DNA of 23,231 bases from Candidatus Mnemosynella bozhongmuii. GTDB lineage: Archaea > Halobacteriota > Archaeoglobi > Mnemosynellales > Mnemosynellaceae. This document shows, piece by piece, positions 1-6,544 of the stretch; position 1 is the stretch's first letter; each line of letters begins with the position of its first letter. The stretch is taken from positions 1 through 23,231 of the forward strand of contig JACIWD010000143.1 in the NCBI GenBank assembly GCA_014361165.1. The letters run 5' to 3'. Made by a program: the position numbers and the translations under genes. Under the pieces are notes generated by a model. That model was not told where the DNA came from, ran no database searches, and saw nothing but the letters and a program-made list of their open reading frames with translations.

Positions 1-756
1 AAACCATTTCGCGCAAGCATAGAGAAGTATGGAGATGCTGGCTGGAAGGCATTTTTCCTGCATATATGGCTTGATCTTATGGAGAGAAATATGCGTGGTG
101 GAAAAGGCTTTGCCATCCTTAAGCTCGATGATATTTCGGGTTATTTTAGAAAATACATCGAGGAGGTCGAAAACTTCCTTCAAGAGAGAGTTGAAGATGT
201 TCTTAACGATATAGCATCTTATATCTCTGAAAGAAATTCAAAGAGGAAGTTTTCAAGGAGATTGGGAGAGCCAGAAGCACCCTTTCTTACAAAAGCCTCT
301 TCAAAGGCTATAGCGGAAAAAATACTGAGGGAATATTCGGCAGAGCTGCTGACATTTGGAGCAGGATGGGTCGTGGAAAATCATCGCGGTGAGCTCGGGA
401 TTGCAACAGAAGAGCCTGCAGTAATTGAGTTGCTGATGAAAAGTCTGAAGAAGTTTGGAAAGGAGATGATGCGCAGAGCAACGAGAGGTGTGGAGTATCT
501 TGCAGCGATGCTTCTCCACGATCAGGCGGATCGCATAGTCAGAGGTGGGATCAGAGCAGGCATGACATGCGAGTGGAGCGATCTGAGAGCGATTATCATG
601 AGGGACTTTACAGAGGCGCTCGTGAAATACGGTGGTAAGGATCTTCAGCTCATCATCATGGGTTACGCTTACAAATTGCTCGAAGCTTCTTACGCTGAAA
701 TGCCTGAGGATATAAGGAGAGCTCTGAGATATTTTGAAAATGAGGAGAAAGGGTGA
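1..756 (+). CDS. Unrecognised protein, 5' end outside the window
   Basis: The frame is open from the first base, so the true start probably lies upstream of the window; at least 251 residues are visible. An internal ATG at 79 is possible, but the preceding 26 codons read as normal protein (for example KYGDAGWKAFFLHIWLDLM), so I treat the gene as truncated by the window. I do not recognise the family. The visible part looks soluble and mainly helical, with many charged residues, a lone GAGWVVENHRGELG strand-turn segment and a C-terminal helical block ending NEEKG. I see no signal peptide, membrane segment, metal motif or nucleotide-binding loop. It ends six bases before the stop of trpB2, which converges on it. 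No function can be assigned from sequence or context. Confidence 0.75.
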   Translation, partial: KPFRASIEKYGDAGWKAFFLHIWLDLMERNMRGGKGFAILKLDDISGYFRKYIEEVENFLQERVEDVLNDIASYISERNSKRKFSRRLGEPEAPFLTKASSKAIAEKILREYSAELLTFGAGWVVENHRGELGIATEEPAVIELLMKSLKKFGKEMMRRATRGVEYLAAMLLHDQADRIVRGGIRAGMTCEWSDLRAIIMRDFTEALVKYGGKDLQLIIMGYAYKLLEASYAEMPEDIRRALRYFENEEKG

Positions 757-762
757 GGGAAT

Positions 763-2121
763 TTAAATCTTCACCTTCGGCAGCTTTTTCAGCGACTCTT
801 TTATTTTCTCCTCGGGATACTCCACGTCGATGAGCTCTCCAGCCAGATATTTCTCGTAACCTCCGAGATCGAAGTATCCGTGTCCGCTGCAGTTGAAGAG
901 GATGACCTTCTCCTCATTCTCCTCCTTCGCTTTAATCGCCTCGTCAATTGCAACTCTCACGGCATGAGCGGTCTCCGGAGCAACAACAATTCCCTCGGTT
1001 TGAGCAAACAGAATCGCAGCCTCAAAGGTTGGATTCTGCGGAACCGCAACAGCCTCAATTTCGCCCTCTGCCACGAGAAGGCTCAGAGTTGGAGCATCTC
1101 CGTGATATCTCAGACCTCCTGCATGAATTGGTGGAGGAACGAAATCGTGACCGAGAGTGAACATCTTGAGAATTGGCACGATTCCAGCGGTGTCACCGTA
1201 GTCATATGCATAGGCTCCTTTTGTCAGGGTTGGACAGGCGGTTGGCTCAACAGCCACAAGCCTGACCTCTGCTCCGTTCTTCACTCTGTCGTAATAGAAG
1301 GGATATGCGATTCCTGCGAAATTGCTCCCTCCGCCAACGCACCCTATGACAACATCCGGGTATTCCTCAACCATCTCAAGCTGTTTTTTGGCCTCAAGCC
1401 CTATCACGGTTTGATGCAGCAAAACATGATTCAGAACACTTCCAAGAGAGTAGTTCGTGTCATCGTGTTTGGCGGCATCCTCAACAGCCTCACTTATGGC
1501 CATTCCTAGGCTTCCCGGAGTATCCGGATCTTCAGCCAGAAATCTCCTTCCGCTCTCAGTCCTGTCGGATGGACTCGGGATGACTTCAGCGCCCCATATC
1601 TGCATGAGAGTCTTTCTGTATGGTTTCTGATAATAGCTCGTTTTAACCATGTAAACCGTGCACTCAAGCTCAAAGAGCCTGCATGCCATGCTCAGAGCGC
1701 TTCCCCACTGGCCGGCTCCTGTCTCCGTTGTCAGCCTTCTTATTCCCTCCTTCATGTTGTAATATGCCTGTGCAACAGCTGTATTCGGCTTGTGACTTCC
1801 CGGAGGAGAGACCCCCTCATATTTGAAGTAGATTCTTGCAGGAGTTTTCAGAGCTCTCTCAAGTCTCTCAGCTCTGATAAGCGGAGTCGGTCTCCAGAGA
1901 GAGTAAATCTCCCTGACTTCCTCGGGAATGTCTATGAACCTCTCCTTTGAGACCTCCTGCTCTATGAGAGCCTTCGGAAAAATCTGACTGAGCTCTTCAA
2001 ACTTCACGGGCTCTCCGGTGAACGGGCTTATCGGCGGTGGAATCTCCTTCGGAAGGTCTGGAAGTATGTTGTACCACTGCTTCGGAATCTCCTCCTCGCT
2101 CAGCACAATTTTCTTATTCAT
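763..2121 (-). CDS. trpB2: Tryptophan synthase beta chain, TrpB2 type (PLP enzyme)
   Basis: This 452-residue protein is a fold-type II PLP enzyme that would condense indole with L-serine (or O-phosphoserine, proposed for some TrpB2) to make tryptophan. The PLP lysine is K111 in GSHKPNTA, followed by the TETGAGQWGSALSMA segment. The phosphate-binding loop is GCVGGGSNFAG around residue 262, and a C-terminal NCSGHG segment follows. The long N-terminal extension and total length are typical of TrpB2 rather than the roughly 400-residue TrpB1. The start ATG has an upstream GGAGG. No trpA or other trp gene is nearby, which fits TrpB2 acting without a fixed alpha partner, for example in indole salvage. 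A TATA box and a palindrome lie just upstream, suggesting regulated transcription. Function as a threonine or serine deaminase-like enzyme cannot be excluded but is less likely. Confidence 0.93.
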   Translation of the reverse strand: MNKKIVLSEEEIPKQWYNILPDLPKEIPPPISPFTGEPVKFEELSQIFPKALIEQEVSKERFIDIPEEVREIYSLWRPTPLIRAERLERALKTPARIYFKYEGVSPPGSHKPNTAVAQAYYNMKEGIRRLTTETGAGQWGSALSMACRLFELECTVYMVKTSYYQKPYRKTLMQIWGAEVIPSPSDRTESGRRFLAEDPDTPGSLGMAISEAVEDAAKHDDTNYSLGSVLNHVLLHQTVIGLEAKKQLEMVEEYPDVVIGCVGGGSNFAGIAYPFYYDRVKNGAEVRLVAVEPTACPTLTKGAYAYDYGDTAGIVPILKMFTLGHDFVPPPIHAGGLRYHGDAPTLSLLVAEGEIEAVAVPQNPTFEAAILFAQTEGIVVAPETAHAVRVAIDEAIKAKEENEEKVILFNCSGHGYFDLGGYEKYLAGELIDVEYPEEKIKESLKKLPKVKI

Positions 2122-2148
2122 TCCTCAGCATCCTCCGAAAACTTTGAT

Positions 2149-2171
2149 TGATGCACATGTTTCATGCATCA
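2149..2171 (-). promoter_or_regulatory. Operator-like inverted repeat at trpB2 promoter
   Basis: TGATGCA at 2149-2155 is matched by its exact complement TGCATCA at 2165-2171, with a 9-bp spacer. The repeat abuts the downstream edge of the TATA box, so it covers the expected transcription start. That geometry suits a repressor site. It is not the TGTACA box known for TrpY in Methanothermobacter; the regulator is unknown. Confidence 0.45.
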
Positions 2172-2184
2172 TGTATATATTTTT
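2172..2184 (-). promoter_or_regulatory. TATA box for trpB2
   Basis: On the minus strand this reads AAAAATATATACA, a good archaeal BRE/TATA element. Transcription would start about 25 bp downstream, near 2153, giving a leader of about 32 nt that includes the GGAGG site before the ATG at 2121. Confidence 0.55.
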
Positions 2185-2204
2185 CGCAGGATCTCACGAT
2201 ACCT

Positions 2205-2792
2205 TCACTCATTCCCTACGGATCTCTCAAGCAGTTTTCGTATCCTGATCAGCTCTTCAAGAATCTTCAGCTCAGTGTCCTCCTCTTCATAAGTCTCCAC
2301 TGCCTCAGGTCTCTCTCCCTTAACAAATCTCATTACCAATTCCCTTAACTCTTCAAACTGTTCAATTCCCTCAATTCTCATCTCAGCTCCAGGCTGTCCG
2401 GAATATCCTGCGGTTTGAATTTTGAGAGAACCAATACCAAGCTTTCTGGAAATTGGACCCTGAGCCACGTCAATGTTGGTTATCCTGTTGTAAGGAACAA
2501 TCCCCGTCTTTTTAAACCACACACCTCTCCTCCACACAATCTCCTTTTCAGTGAGTCTGTAAGCAATCGTATCATAGTATTTCGGAATCCAGCAGGCTAT
2601 GAAAATGAGAATGGCCAGAACTGGTACTGAAATGGCCAGTGTTATTTTGGGTGGAGCAAGAAGCAGCACGGGAATGTACCACGGTAAAACACCGAGGAGA
2701 ATCCCGAGCATCAAATAGATGTAATAAAGCTTCTTGAACTGCGGCGCCGGCTTGAATTCTTCACCAATTTTTATTTTGAGGTCTTCCATCAT
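2205..2792 (-). CDS. Membrane protein with bacterial PH-like (bPH2) domain
   Basis: The 195-residue protein has a short soluble N-terminus, then two hydrophobic segments (about residues 22-46 and 51-69) forming a membrane hairpin. A bPH2/YdbT-type beta domain follows at about 73-150, with recognisable YRLTEKEIVWRRGVWFKKT and VPYNRITNIDVAQGPISRKLGIGSLKI blocks; the latter is the family's most conserved stretch. A charged helical tail (about 160-195) looks like a coiled coil. Such proteins are membrane-associated, and their ligands and roles are mostly undefined. Two tandem ATGs (2792 and 2789) are possible; a GGGGGTG lies just upstream. It is separated from trpB2 by about 80 bp holding that gene's own promoter, so it is probably a single-gene transcript. 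Family assignment is good; function is open. Confidence 0.8.
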   Translation of the reverse strand: MMEDLKIKIGEEFKPAPQFKKLYYIYLMLGILLGVLPWYIPVLLLAPPKITLAISVPVLAILIFIACWIPKYYDTIAYRLTEKEIVWRRGVWFKKTGIVPYNRITNIDVAQGPISRKLGIGSLKIQTAGYSGQPGAEMRIEGIEQFEELRELVMRFVKGERPEAVETYEEEDTELKILEELIRIRKLLERSVGNE

Positions 2793-2832
2793 ACTCGCAC
2801 CCCCGGCTCCTTTGACATAATTACAAATCTAC

Positions 2833-2842
2833 TATTAAAAAC
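2833..2842 (-). promoter_or_regulatory. TATA box for the PH-domain gene
   Basis: The minus strand reads GTTTTTAATA, placing a transcription start near 2813 and a leader of about 20 nt before the ATG at 2792. Confidence 0.35.
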
Positions 2843-2892
2843 TTGTGCAACTTTCCATCAGCAGAAAATCTGCACCTCTCCTCCAGACCACT

Positions 2893-2903
2893 AACTTTTT
2901 ATC
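2893..2903 (+). promoter_or_regulatory. TATA-like box before the Cdc48-N gene
   Basis: ACTTTTTATCC sits so that transcription would begin near 2924, just before the GTG codons at 2927 and 2936. This suggests a leaderless or nearly leaderless mRNA and argues against the in-frame ATG at 2843, which lies upstream of this box. Confidence 0.4.
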
Positions 2904-2926
2904 CTCTCTTCCGGAATCAAAACTGC

Positions 2927-3373
2927 GTGCAGTTCGTGAAACTTATCGTCGCGGAATCGATGGACTCGGAGATGAGCGGATTTGTGAGGATTCATGAGAA
3001 AGTGATGGAGGATCTCGGGATTGGAGAGGAGGGATTCGTGGAAATCGAGTACGGAGGAAAAAAGGTGAAATCCTCAGTCATGCCGCATCTGGCATCGGAA
3101 AGAATTATCAGGGTTCCTCTCTCTCTGAGAGAACTTCTCAGAGCAGGAACAGGCGATGAGGTTGTTGTGAGAGCCTCTTCGGTTAAGGAGGCCTCTCTTG
3201 TTCTCCTCAGCGAGCTCCCGGATCTCTCTCTCATCTCTCTTCTCAGAGGAAGGGTTGTGAACAGAGGAGAGAAGATAAGAATTGCCTCAAGAGTAATAGA
3301 GGTGCTTGAATGTCAGCCCGAGAGCTCTGCGGTGATATCTGAGAGGACAAGAATTCTCTGTGGAAAGAATTAA
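2927..3373 (+). CDS. Stand-alone Cdc48/VAT N-domain protein
   Basis: This protein of about 148 residues looks like the complete N-terminal domain of archaeal Cdc48/VAT without any AAA ATPase. The first half (KLIVAESMDSEMSGFVRI, VMEDLGIGEEGFVEIEY, then VPLSLRELLRAGTGDEVVVR) has the double-psi beta-barrel pattern of VAT-Nn. The second half (LLRGRVVNRGEKIRI, then RVIEVLECQPESSAVISERT) matches the VAT-Nc pattern, in which LRGRPV and a closing VTEDT-like strand are usual. I chose GTG 2927 from the promoter position; GTG 2936 and ATG 2960 are alternatives. No Walker motif is present. In Cdc48 this region binds adaptors and substrates, so a free copy could be an adaptor, decoy or unfoldase helper; that is inference. 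It slightly precedes the dehydrogenase at 3399 and is probably co-transcribed with it. Confidence 0.65.
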   Translation: MQFVKLIVAESMDSEMSGFVRIHEKVMEDLGIGEEGFVEIEYGGKKVKSSVMPHLASERIIRVPLSLRELLRAGTGDEVVVRASSVKEASLVLLSELPDLSLISLLRGRVVNRGEKIRIASRVIEVLECQPESSAVISERTRILCGKN

Positions 3374-3398
3374 AACTGTGAAATTCGAGCTCATTTGC

Positions 3399-4307
3399 AT
3401 GAGAATAGGAGTCGTTGGCACGGGCGTAATAGCTTCAAGCTGGAGTGCATTGTTTCTCTCTCACGGTGCAGAGGTCGTTCTCCTCGGAAGAAGTGATGAA
3501 AGTCTCAGAAGGGCTTCTGAGAGAATAGAGAGCTATCTTGATTTTCTGAGAGATCATGGAATGATTAAACAGATGGGAAAGCTCAGACTGACGGAGGATA
3601 TCGAAGAGCTGAGGGATGCTGAGCTCATCGAGGAATGCGTGGTGGAAGATCTTGAGCTCAAGAGGAAAATTTTCTCGGAACTTGAGGAAGTTTGTCGGAA
3701 GGAAACCATTCTTGCCTCCAGCACCTCGGGACTGTCCATAACCGAAATCCAGAGAGTTCTGAAGAATCCTGAGAGATCCATAGTAACGCATCCCATCAAT
3801 CCACCCCATCTGATTCCTCTCATTGAAATTGTTCCCGGTGAGAGAACAGAGAAATCGACTGTTGAGAGGGCAAAAGAGATCATGGAGAGCTTCTCAAGAG
3901 TTCCGGTTGTGCTCAAAAAAGAGGTTCCCGGCTTCATAGTGAACAGACTGGCTGCAGCTCTCTGGAGGGAGGCCATAGATCTTGTTGTGAAGGGTGTTGC
4001 AAGCGTCGAGGATGTTGACAGGGTTGTCTCCTTTGGACCCGGATTGAGATGGGCTTTCATGGGTCCGTTCATGATCTACCATCTTGGAGGAGGCGAGGGA
4101 GGCATAAGGCATTTCATCGAGCATCTCGGAGGAGCCTTCTCCAAATGGTGGTCCACAATGGAGTGCTGGACTGAGCTCACAGAGGAGATGAAGAAGAAGA
4201 TAATAAAAGGGACGGAGGAGGAGATCGGAGAGAGGGATTTCCGGGAGCTTGAGAGGGAGAGGGATGAGATGCTTGTTAAACTTCTAAAGCTCAGAGGACT
4301 GATTTAA
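3399..4307 (+). CDS. 3-hydroxyacyl-CoA dehydrogenase family (lambda-crystallin-like) NAD enzyme
   Basis: This 302-residue soluble enzyme oxidises a beta-hydroxy substrate with NAD. It opens with the Rossmann motif GTGVIASSWS (7-16). The catalytic-loop segment STSGLS follows (108-113), then THPINPPHLIPLIEIVPG with the catalytic His at 131 and its partner Glu at 143. The linker is VPGFIVNRL. The C-terminal helical domain contains SFGPGLRWAFMGPF, characteristic of the short single-domain branch that includes lambda-crystallin/L-gulonate 3-dehydrogenase and carnitine dehydrogenase. I chose ATG 3399 because the Rossmann strand begins there; an upstream GTG at 3360 would overlap the preceding gene and add 13 residues. 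The substrate, CoA ester or free hydroxyacid, cannot be read from the sequence. The stop codon is shared base-for-base with the convergent HD gene. Confidence 0.85.
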   Translation: MRIGVVGTGVIASSWSALFLSHGAEVVLLGRSDESLRRASERIESYLDFLRDHGMIKQMGKLRLTEDIEELRDAELIEECVVEDLELKRKIFSELEEVCRKETILASSTSGLSITEIQRVLKNPERSIVTHPINPPHLIPLIEIVPGERTEKSTVERAKEIMESFSRVPVVLKKEVPGFIVNRLAAALWREAIDLVVKGVASVEDVDRVVSFGPGLRWAFMGPFMIYHLGGGEGGIRHFIEHLGGAFSKWWSTMECWTELTEEMKKKIIKGTEEEIGERDFRELERERDEMLVKLLKLRGLI

Positions 4308-4852
4308 AGTCCGAGCTCATCGGAAATTCTTTTAAGAGCCTCCAGACCTGTTTCGAGTGCCTCTTCAAGCGAGATTCCGAGCTTCTCGCACATCAGAATC
4401 CTGCTGCGCTGAACGTTCCTTGCGAATGATTTGTCCTTGAACTTTCTGAGAAGGGACTCCACTCTCACCTCTTCGAGCTTCCTGCTGGGCATGACAAGAG
4501 CTGTTGCTATGATGAGACCCGAGAGAGCATCCGAGACAATCAGCGAGAAGTCCATTTTGCTCTCAGGCTTCACACCGGTTCTCTCGTTGTGCGATAGAAT
4601 TGCGTGAAGGGCCTCCTCCGGAAGAGTGCCGCGGAGCATCTCCGCTGAAATCTTTCCGTGCTCATCAAAATTGTCCTTTGTTCTCTCATAATCCACATCA
4701 TGAAGGAGACCGACAAGCTTCCAGAGCTCACTATCCTCATTCAGTTTCTCTGCAAGAGCCTCCATGATTGCAGATACCGCAATCATGTGCTTCACAAGAT
4801 TTTCGTTTGAGACATTCTTTCTCACGAACTCAAGAGCCTCTTCGTATTTCAT
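4304..4852 (-). CDS. HD-domain phosphohydrolase
   Basis: This 182-residue HD-superfamily protein shows the metal-site pattern in order: H22 in NLVKHMIA, HD at 51-52 in LLHDVDYERT, H65 in DEHG, another His in ILSHNE, and a distal Asp in IVSDALSGL. The family hydrolyses phosphate esters or nucleotides; the DHDY-like and DALSGL context resembles small HDIG proteins often annotated only as hydrolases. I chose ATG 4852. A GTG 27 bases upstream is in frame, but it lies immediately beside the predicted TATA box and so upstream of the likely transcript start. It is transcribed divergently from the corrinoid gene and converges on the dehydrogenase. The substrate is unknown. Confidence 0.82.
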   Translation of the reverse strand: MKYEEALEFVRKNVSNENLVKHMIAVSAIMEALAEKLNEDSELWKLVGLLHDVDYERTKDNFDEHGKISAEMLRGTLPEEALHAILSHNERTGVKPESKMDFSLIVSDALSGLIIATALVMPSRKLEEVRVESLLRKFKDKSFARNVQRSRILMCEKLGISLEEALETGLEALKRISDELGL

Positions 4853-4869
4853 GAAGAACTGCTTTTGAG

Positions 4870-4893
4870 CTTTTTTCACATTAATTTTTTCTT
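4870..4893. promoter_or_regulatory. Divergent A/T-rich promoter, HD gene and corrinoid operon
   Basis: Only 73 bp separate the two chosen starts. On the minus strand GAAAAAATTAATG (4881-4893) would start transcription near 4862 for the HD gene. On the plus strand TTAATTTTTT (4881-4890) would start near 4911 for the corrinoid gene. The two promoters therefore share the same TATA-like block. Confidence 0.4.
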
Positions 4894-4925
4894 CTCGAAA
4901 GATGGAGAATTTTATGGTGGTTGGG

Positions 4926-5579
4926 ATGAGCGAGGAGATTTGCGAGAAATTGAAGGAGCTCGTTGTTGAGCTGGATATGGAGTCGCTGAAGGAGGAACTT
5001 CAAAAGGCTCTTGAAAAAGGGATCGATCCGTTTAAGGCTATAGACTGTCTTGCCGAGGGTATGAAAAAGGTCGGAGAACTCTACGAGAAGAGAATTTACT
5101 TTGTTCCCGAGCTCATTGTTGCCGGAGAGATGATGAAGGAGGCTGTCTCCATTCTTGAGCCTCTTCTCAAGGAGAAAGCCTCCGGAGACGAGGCAAGAGG
5201 GGAGCCGGTTGTAATCGGAACTGTAAGCGGAGACCTTCACGATATTGGAAAGAACCTGCTCATCAGCCTGCTGGAAGCTTCCGGTTTCAGAGTCTATGAT
5301 CTCGGAGTCGATGTACCTCCAGAGGAGTTCGTTAAGAAGATAAAAGAGACAGGCGCCAAGGTTCTCGGTCTCTCGTCGCTTCTCACAAGCACTCTTGAGG
5401 AAATAAAAAATGTTGTAAAAGCTCTTGAAGACGCCGGAATCAGGGATAAGGTGAAGATCATCATAGGAGGGGCTGCAACAACTCCTGAGTTCGCGAAAGA
5501 AGCCGGAGTGGATGCACAGACAACAGATGCAATTGAGGGGGTTGAAATCATAAAGAGACTCGTCAGGGAGATGAGCTGA
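4926..5579 (+). CDS. Methyltransferase cognate corrinoid protein (MtaC/MtbC/MtoC type)
   Basis: This 217-residue protein carries a methyl group on a bound corrinoid. Residues 1-90 form the helical cap domain, starting SEEICEKLKELVVELD and containing the M-x-x-V-G-x-L-Y segment. Residues 95-217 are the Rossmann-like B12 domain with the base-off signature GDLHDIGKN (H105 is the lower cobalt ligand), then DLGVDVP, SLLTSTL and IIGGAATT. I chose ATG 4926 because the family usually begins MSEEI and GGTGG lies five bases upstream; ATG 4902 is an in-frame alternative adding eight residues. It is followed after one base by MtrH, so the two form a methyl-transfer pair. The methyl donor is not evident: no MttB, MtaB or MtoB substrate methyltransferase is in view. 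Confidence 0.9.
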   Translation: MSEEICEKLKELVVELDMESLKEELQKALEKGIDPFKAIDCLAEGMKKVGELYEKRIYFVPELIVAGEMMKEAVSILEPLLKEKASGDEARGEPVVIGTVSGDLHDIGKNLLISLLEASGFRVYDLGVDVPPEEFVKKIKETGAKVLGLSSLLTSTLEEIKNVVKALEDAGIRDKVKIIIGGAATTPEFAKEAGVDAQTTDAIEGVEIIKRLVREMS

Positions 5580-5580
5580 G

Positions 5581-6480
5581 ATGTTCAAGTTCTCCTCCCC
5601 TCAGAAAGTCATCGAGATCGCCGGAGTTAAGCTGGGAGGTCAGCCAGGAGAGCTTCCAACCGTGATGATCGGGAGCATCTTCTTCGAGGGTCACAGCATA
5701 GTCGAAGATCCGAAGAAGGGAATCTTCGACAAGCGGAGAGCAGAGGAGCTCATCAACACTGCTCTCTCGCTCTCTGAAGAGACAGGGAATCCAACGATCA
5801 TAGATGTTGTTGGAGAGACCTCTGAGGCTCTCATCAGATACATCGATTTCATTTCCGAGGTCTGCGATGCTCCATTTCTTGTGGATGGAACAACATCAAA
5901 GGTCAGAGCTGAGGCAACGAAACATGTTGCTGAAACCGGACTTCAGGGGAGAGCCATCTTCAACAGCATCTCCGAGCATTTCACCGAGGAGGAGAGAGAG
6001 GCGATAAAAGACGCCGGGATGAAATCAGCGGTTGTTCTCGCAGTGAACACAAAGAATCCGCTGGTGAAGGGAAGAGTTGAGATGGCTGAGAAGCTCATCA
6101 GAGAGGCAGAAGAGCTTGGAATAGAAAATATTCTTCTCGATACCGGAGTTCTCGACATTCCGGATGTTGGAATTGCCTCGAAAACCATCTTCGAGGCAAA
6201 GGAGAGATTCGGAGTTCCATGCGGATGCGCTCCGGCAAACACGATAGATATGTGGACAAGGCTCAAGGAGAGAAGCAAGGAGATCTTCAGAGTCTGCGAT
6301 GCATTCGGGAGTGCCATGACTCCACTCTTTGGAGCAGATTTCGTGATGTATGGGCCGATTGGAAGAGCCAGATACATCTATCCTGCTGTCTCCTTCGCGG
6401 ATGCAATCGTAGCTTATACGATGCGTCAGGAGGGAATCAGACCGAAGACAAGAGAACATCCGCTTTTCAGAATATTCTGA
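5581..6480 (+). CDS. mtrH: MtrH-family methyl-tetrahydromethanopterin:corrinoid methyltransferase
   Basis: This 299-residue protein matches MtrH over its full length. It has the N-terminal block IAGVKLGGQPGELPTVMIGSIF followed by GHSIVEDPKKGIFD, a central TIM-barrel-like core (DVVGETSEALIRYIDF, PFLVDGTTSKVRAEA), and a C-terminal MYGPIGRARYIYPA segment. In methanogens MtrH moves methyl from methyl-H4MPT to the corrinoid of MtrA. Paired with a soluble corrinoid protein, homologues such as MtvA/MtoA move methyl from corrinoid to the pterin. The neighbouring corrinoid gene and the absence of MtrA-G here favour the second role: feeding methyl groups from a methylated compound into the H4MPT C1 pathway. 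The start ATG follows the preceding stop by one base, and GGGAGATGAG upstream can serve as ribosome site. Confidence 0.88.
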   Translation: MFKFSSPQKVIEIAGVKLGGQPGELPTVMIGSIFFEGHSIVEDPKKGIFDKRRAEELINTALSLSEETGNPTIIDVVGETSEALIRYIDFISEVCDAPFLVDGTTSKVRAEATKHVAETGLQGRAIFNSISEHFTEEEREAIKDAGMKSAVVLAVNTKNPLVKGRVEMAEKLIREAEELGIENILLDTGVLDIPDVGIASKTIFEAKERFGVPCGCAPANTIDMWTRLKERSKEIFRVCDAFGSAMTPLFGADFVMYGPIGRARYIYPAVSFADAIVAYTMRQEGIRPKTREHPLFRIF

Positions 6481-6494
6481 AAATATTTGCGAAA

Positions 6495-6504
6495 GGCTTA
6501 TTTT
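6495..6504 (+). promoter_or_regulatory. TATA-like box before the hydratase-ilvC pair
   Basis: GGCTTATTTT lies in the 64-bp gap after mtrH and would start transcription near 6525, before the strong ribosome site. It suggests the hydratase-ilvC pair has its own promoter, though read-through from mtrH is possible. Confidence 0.35.
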
Positions 6505-6528
6505 CTTCTGATGAAAATGGGAGAAAGA

Positions 6529-6536
6529 GGAGGTGA
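6529..6536 (+). promoter_or_regulatory. Strong Shine-Dalgarno deciding the hydratase start
   Basis: GGAGGTGA is a near-perfect anti-SD match. With 8 bases to ATG 6545 it selects that codon rather than the in-frame GTG at 6533, which lies inside the site. Confidence 0.65.
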
Positions 6537-6544
6537 AAGTTTTG

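Noticed and set aside
880..1509. Plus-strand open frame of 209 codons inside trpB2
   Set aside because: Opposite strand to TrpB2, which has an intact PLP site; the translation shows no recognisable pattern.
2843..2926. Longer N-terminus for the Cdc48-N protein from ATG 2843
   Set aside because: That ATG lies upstream of the probable TATA box at 2893-2903, and the extra residues (Cys, Ser, Pro, Phe-rich) do not resemble the family's start.
4881..5588. Long open frame (235 codons) on the minus strand opposite the corrinoid gene
   Set aside because: It lies wholly antisense to a clear corrinoid protein; its translation is Leu/Ser/Cys-rich without domain pattern. It is a by-product of purine-rich coding on the plus strand.
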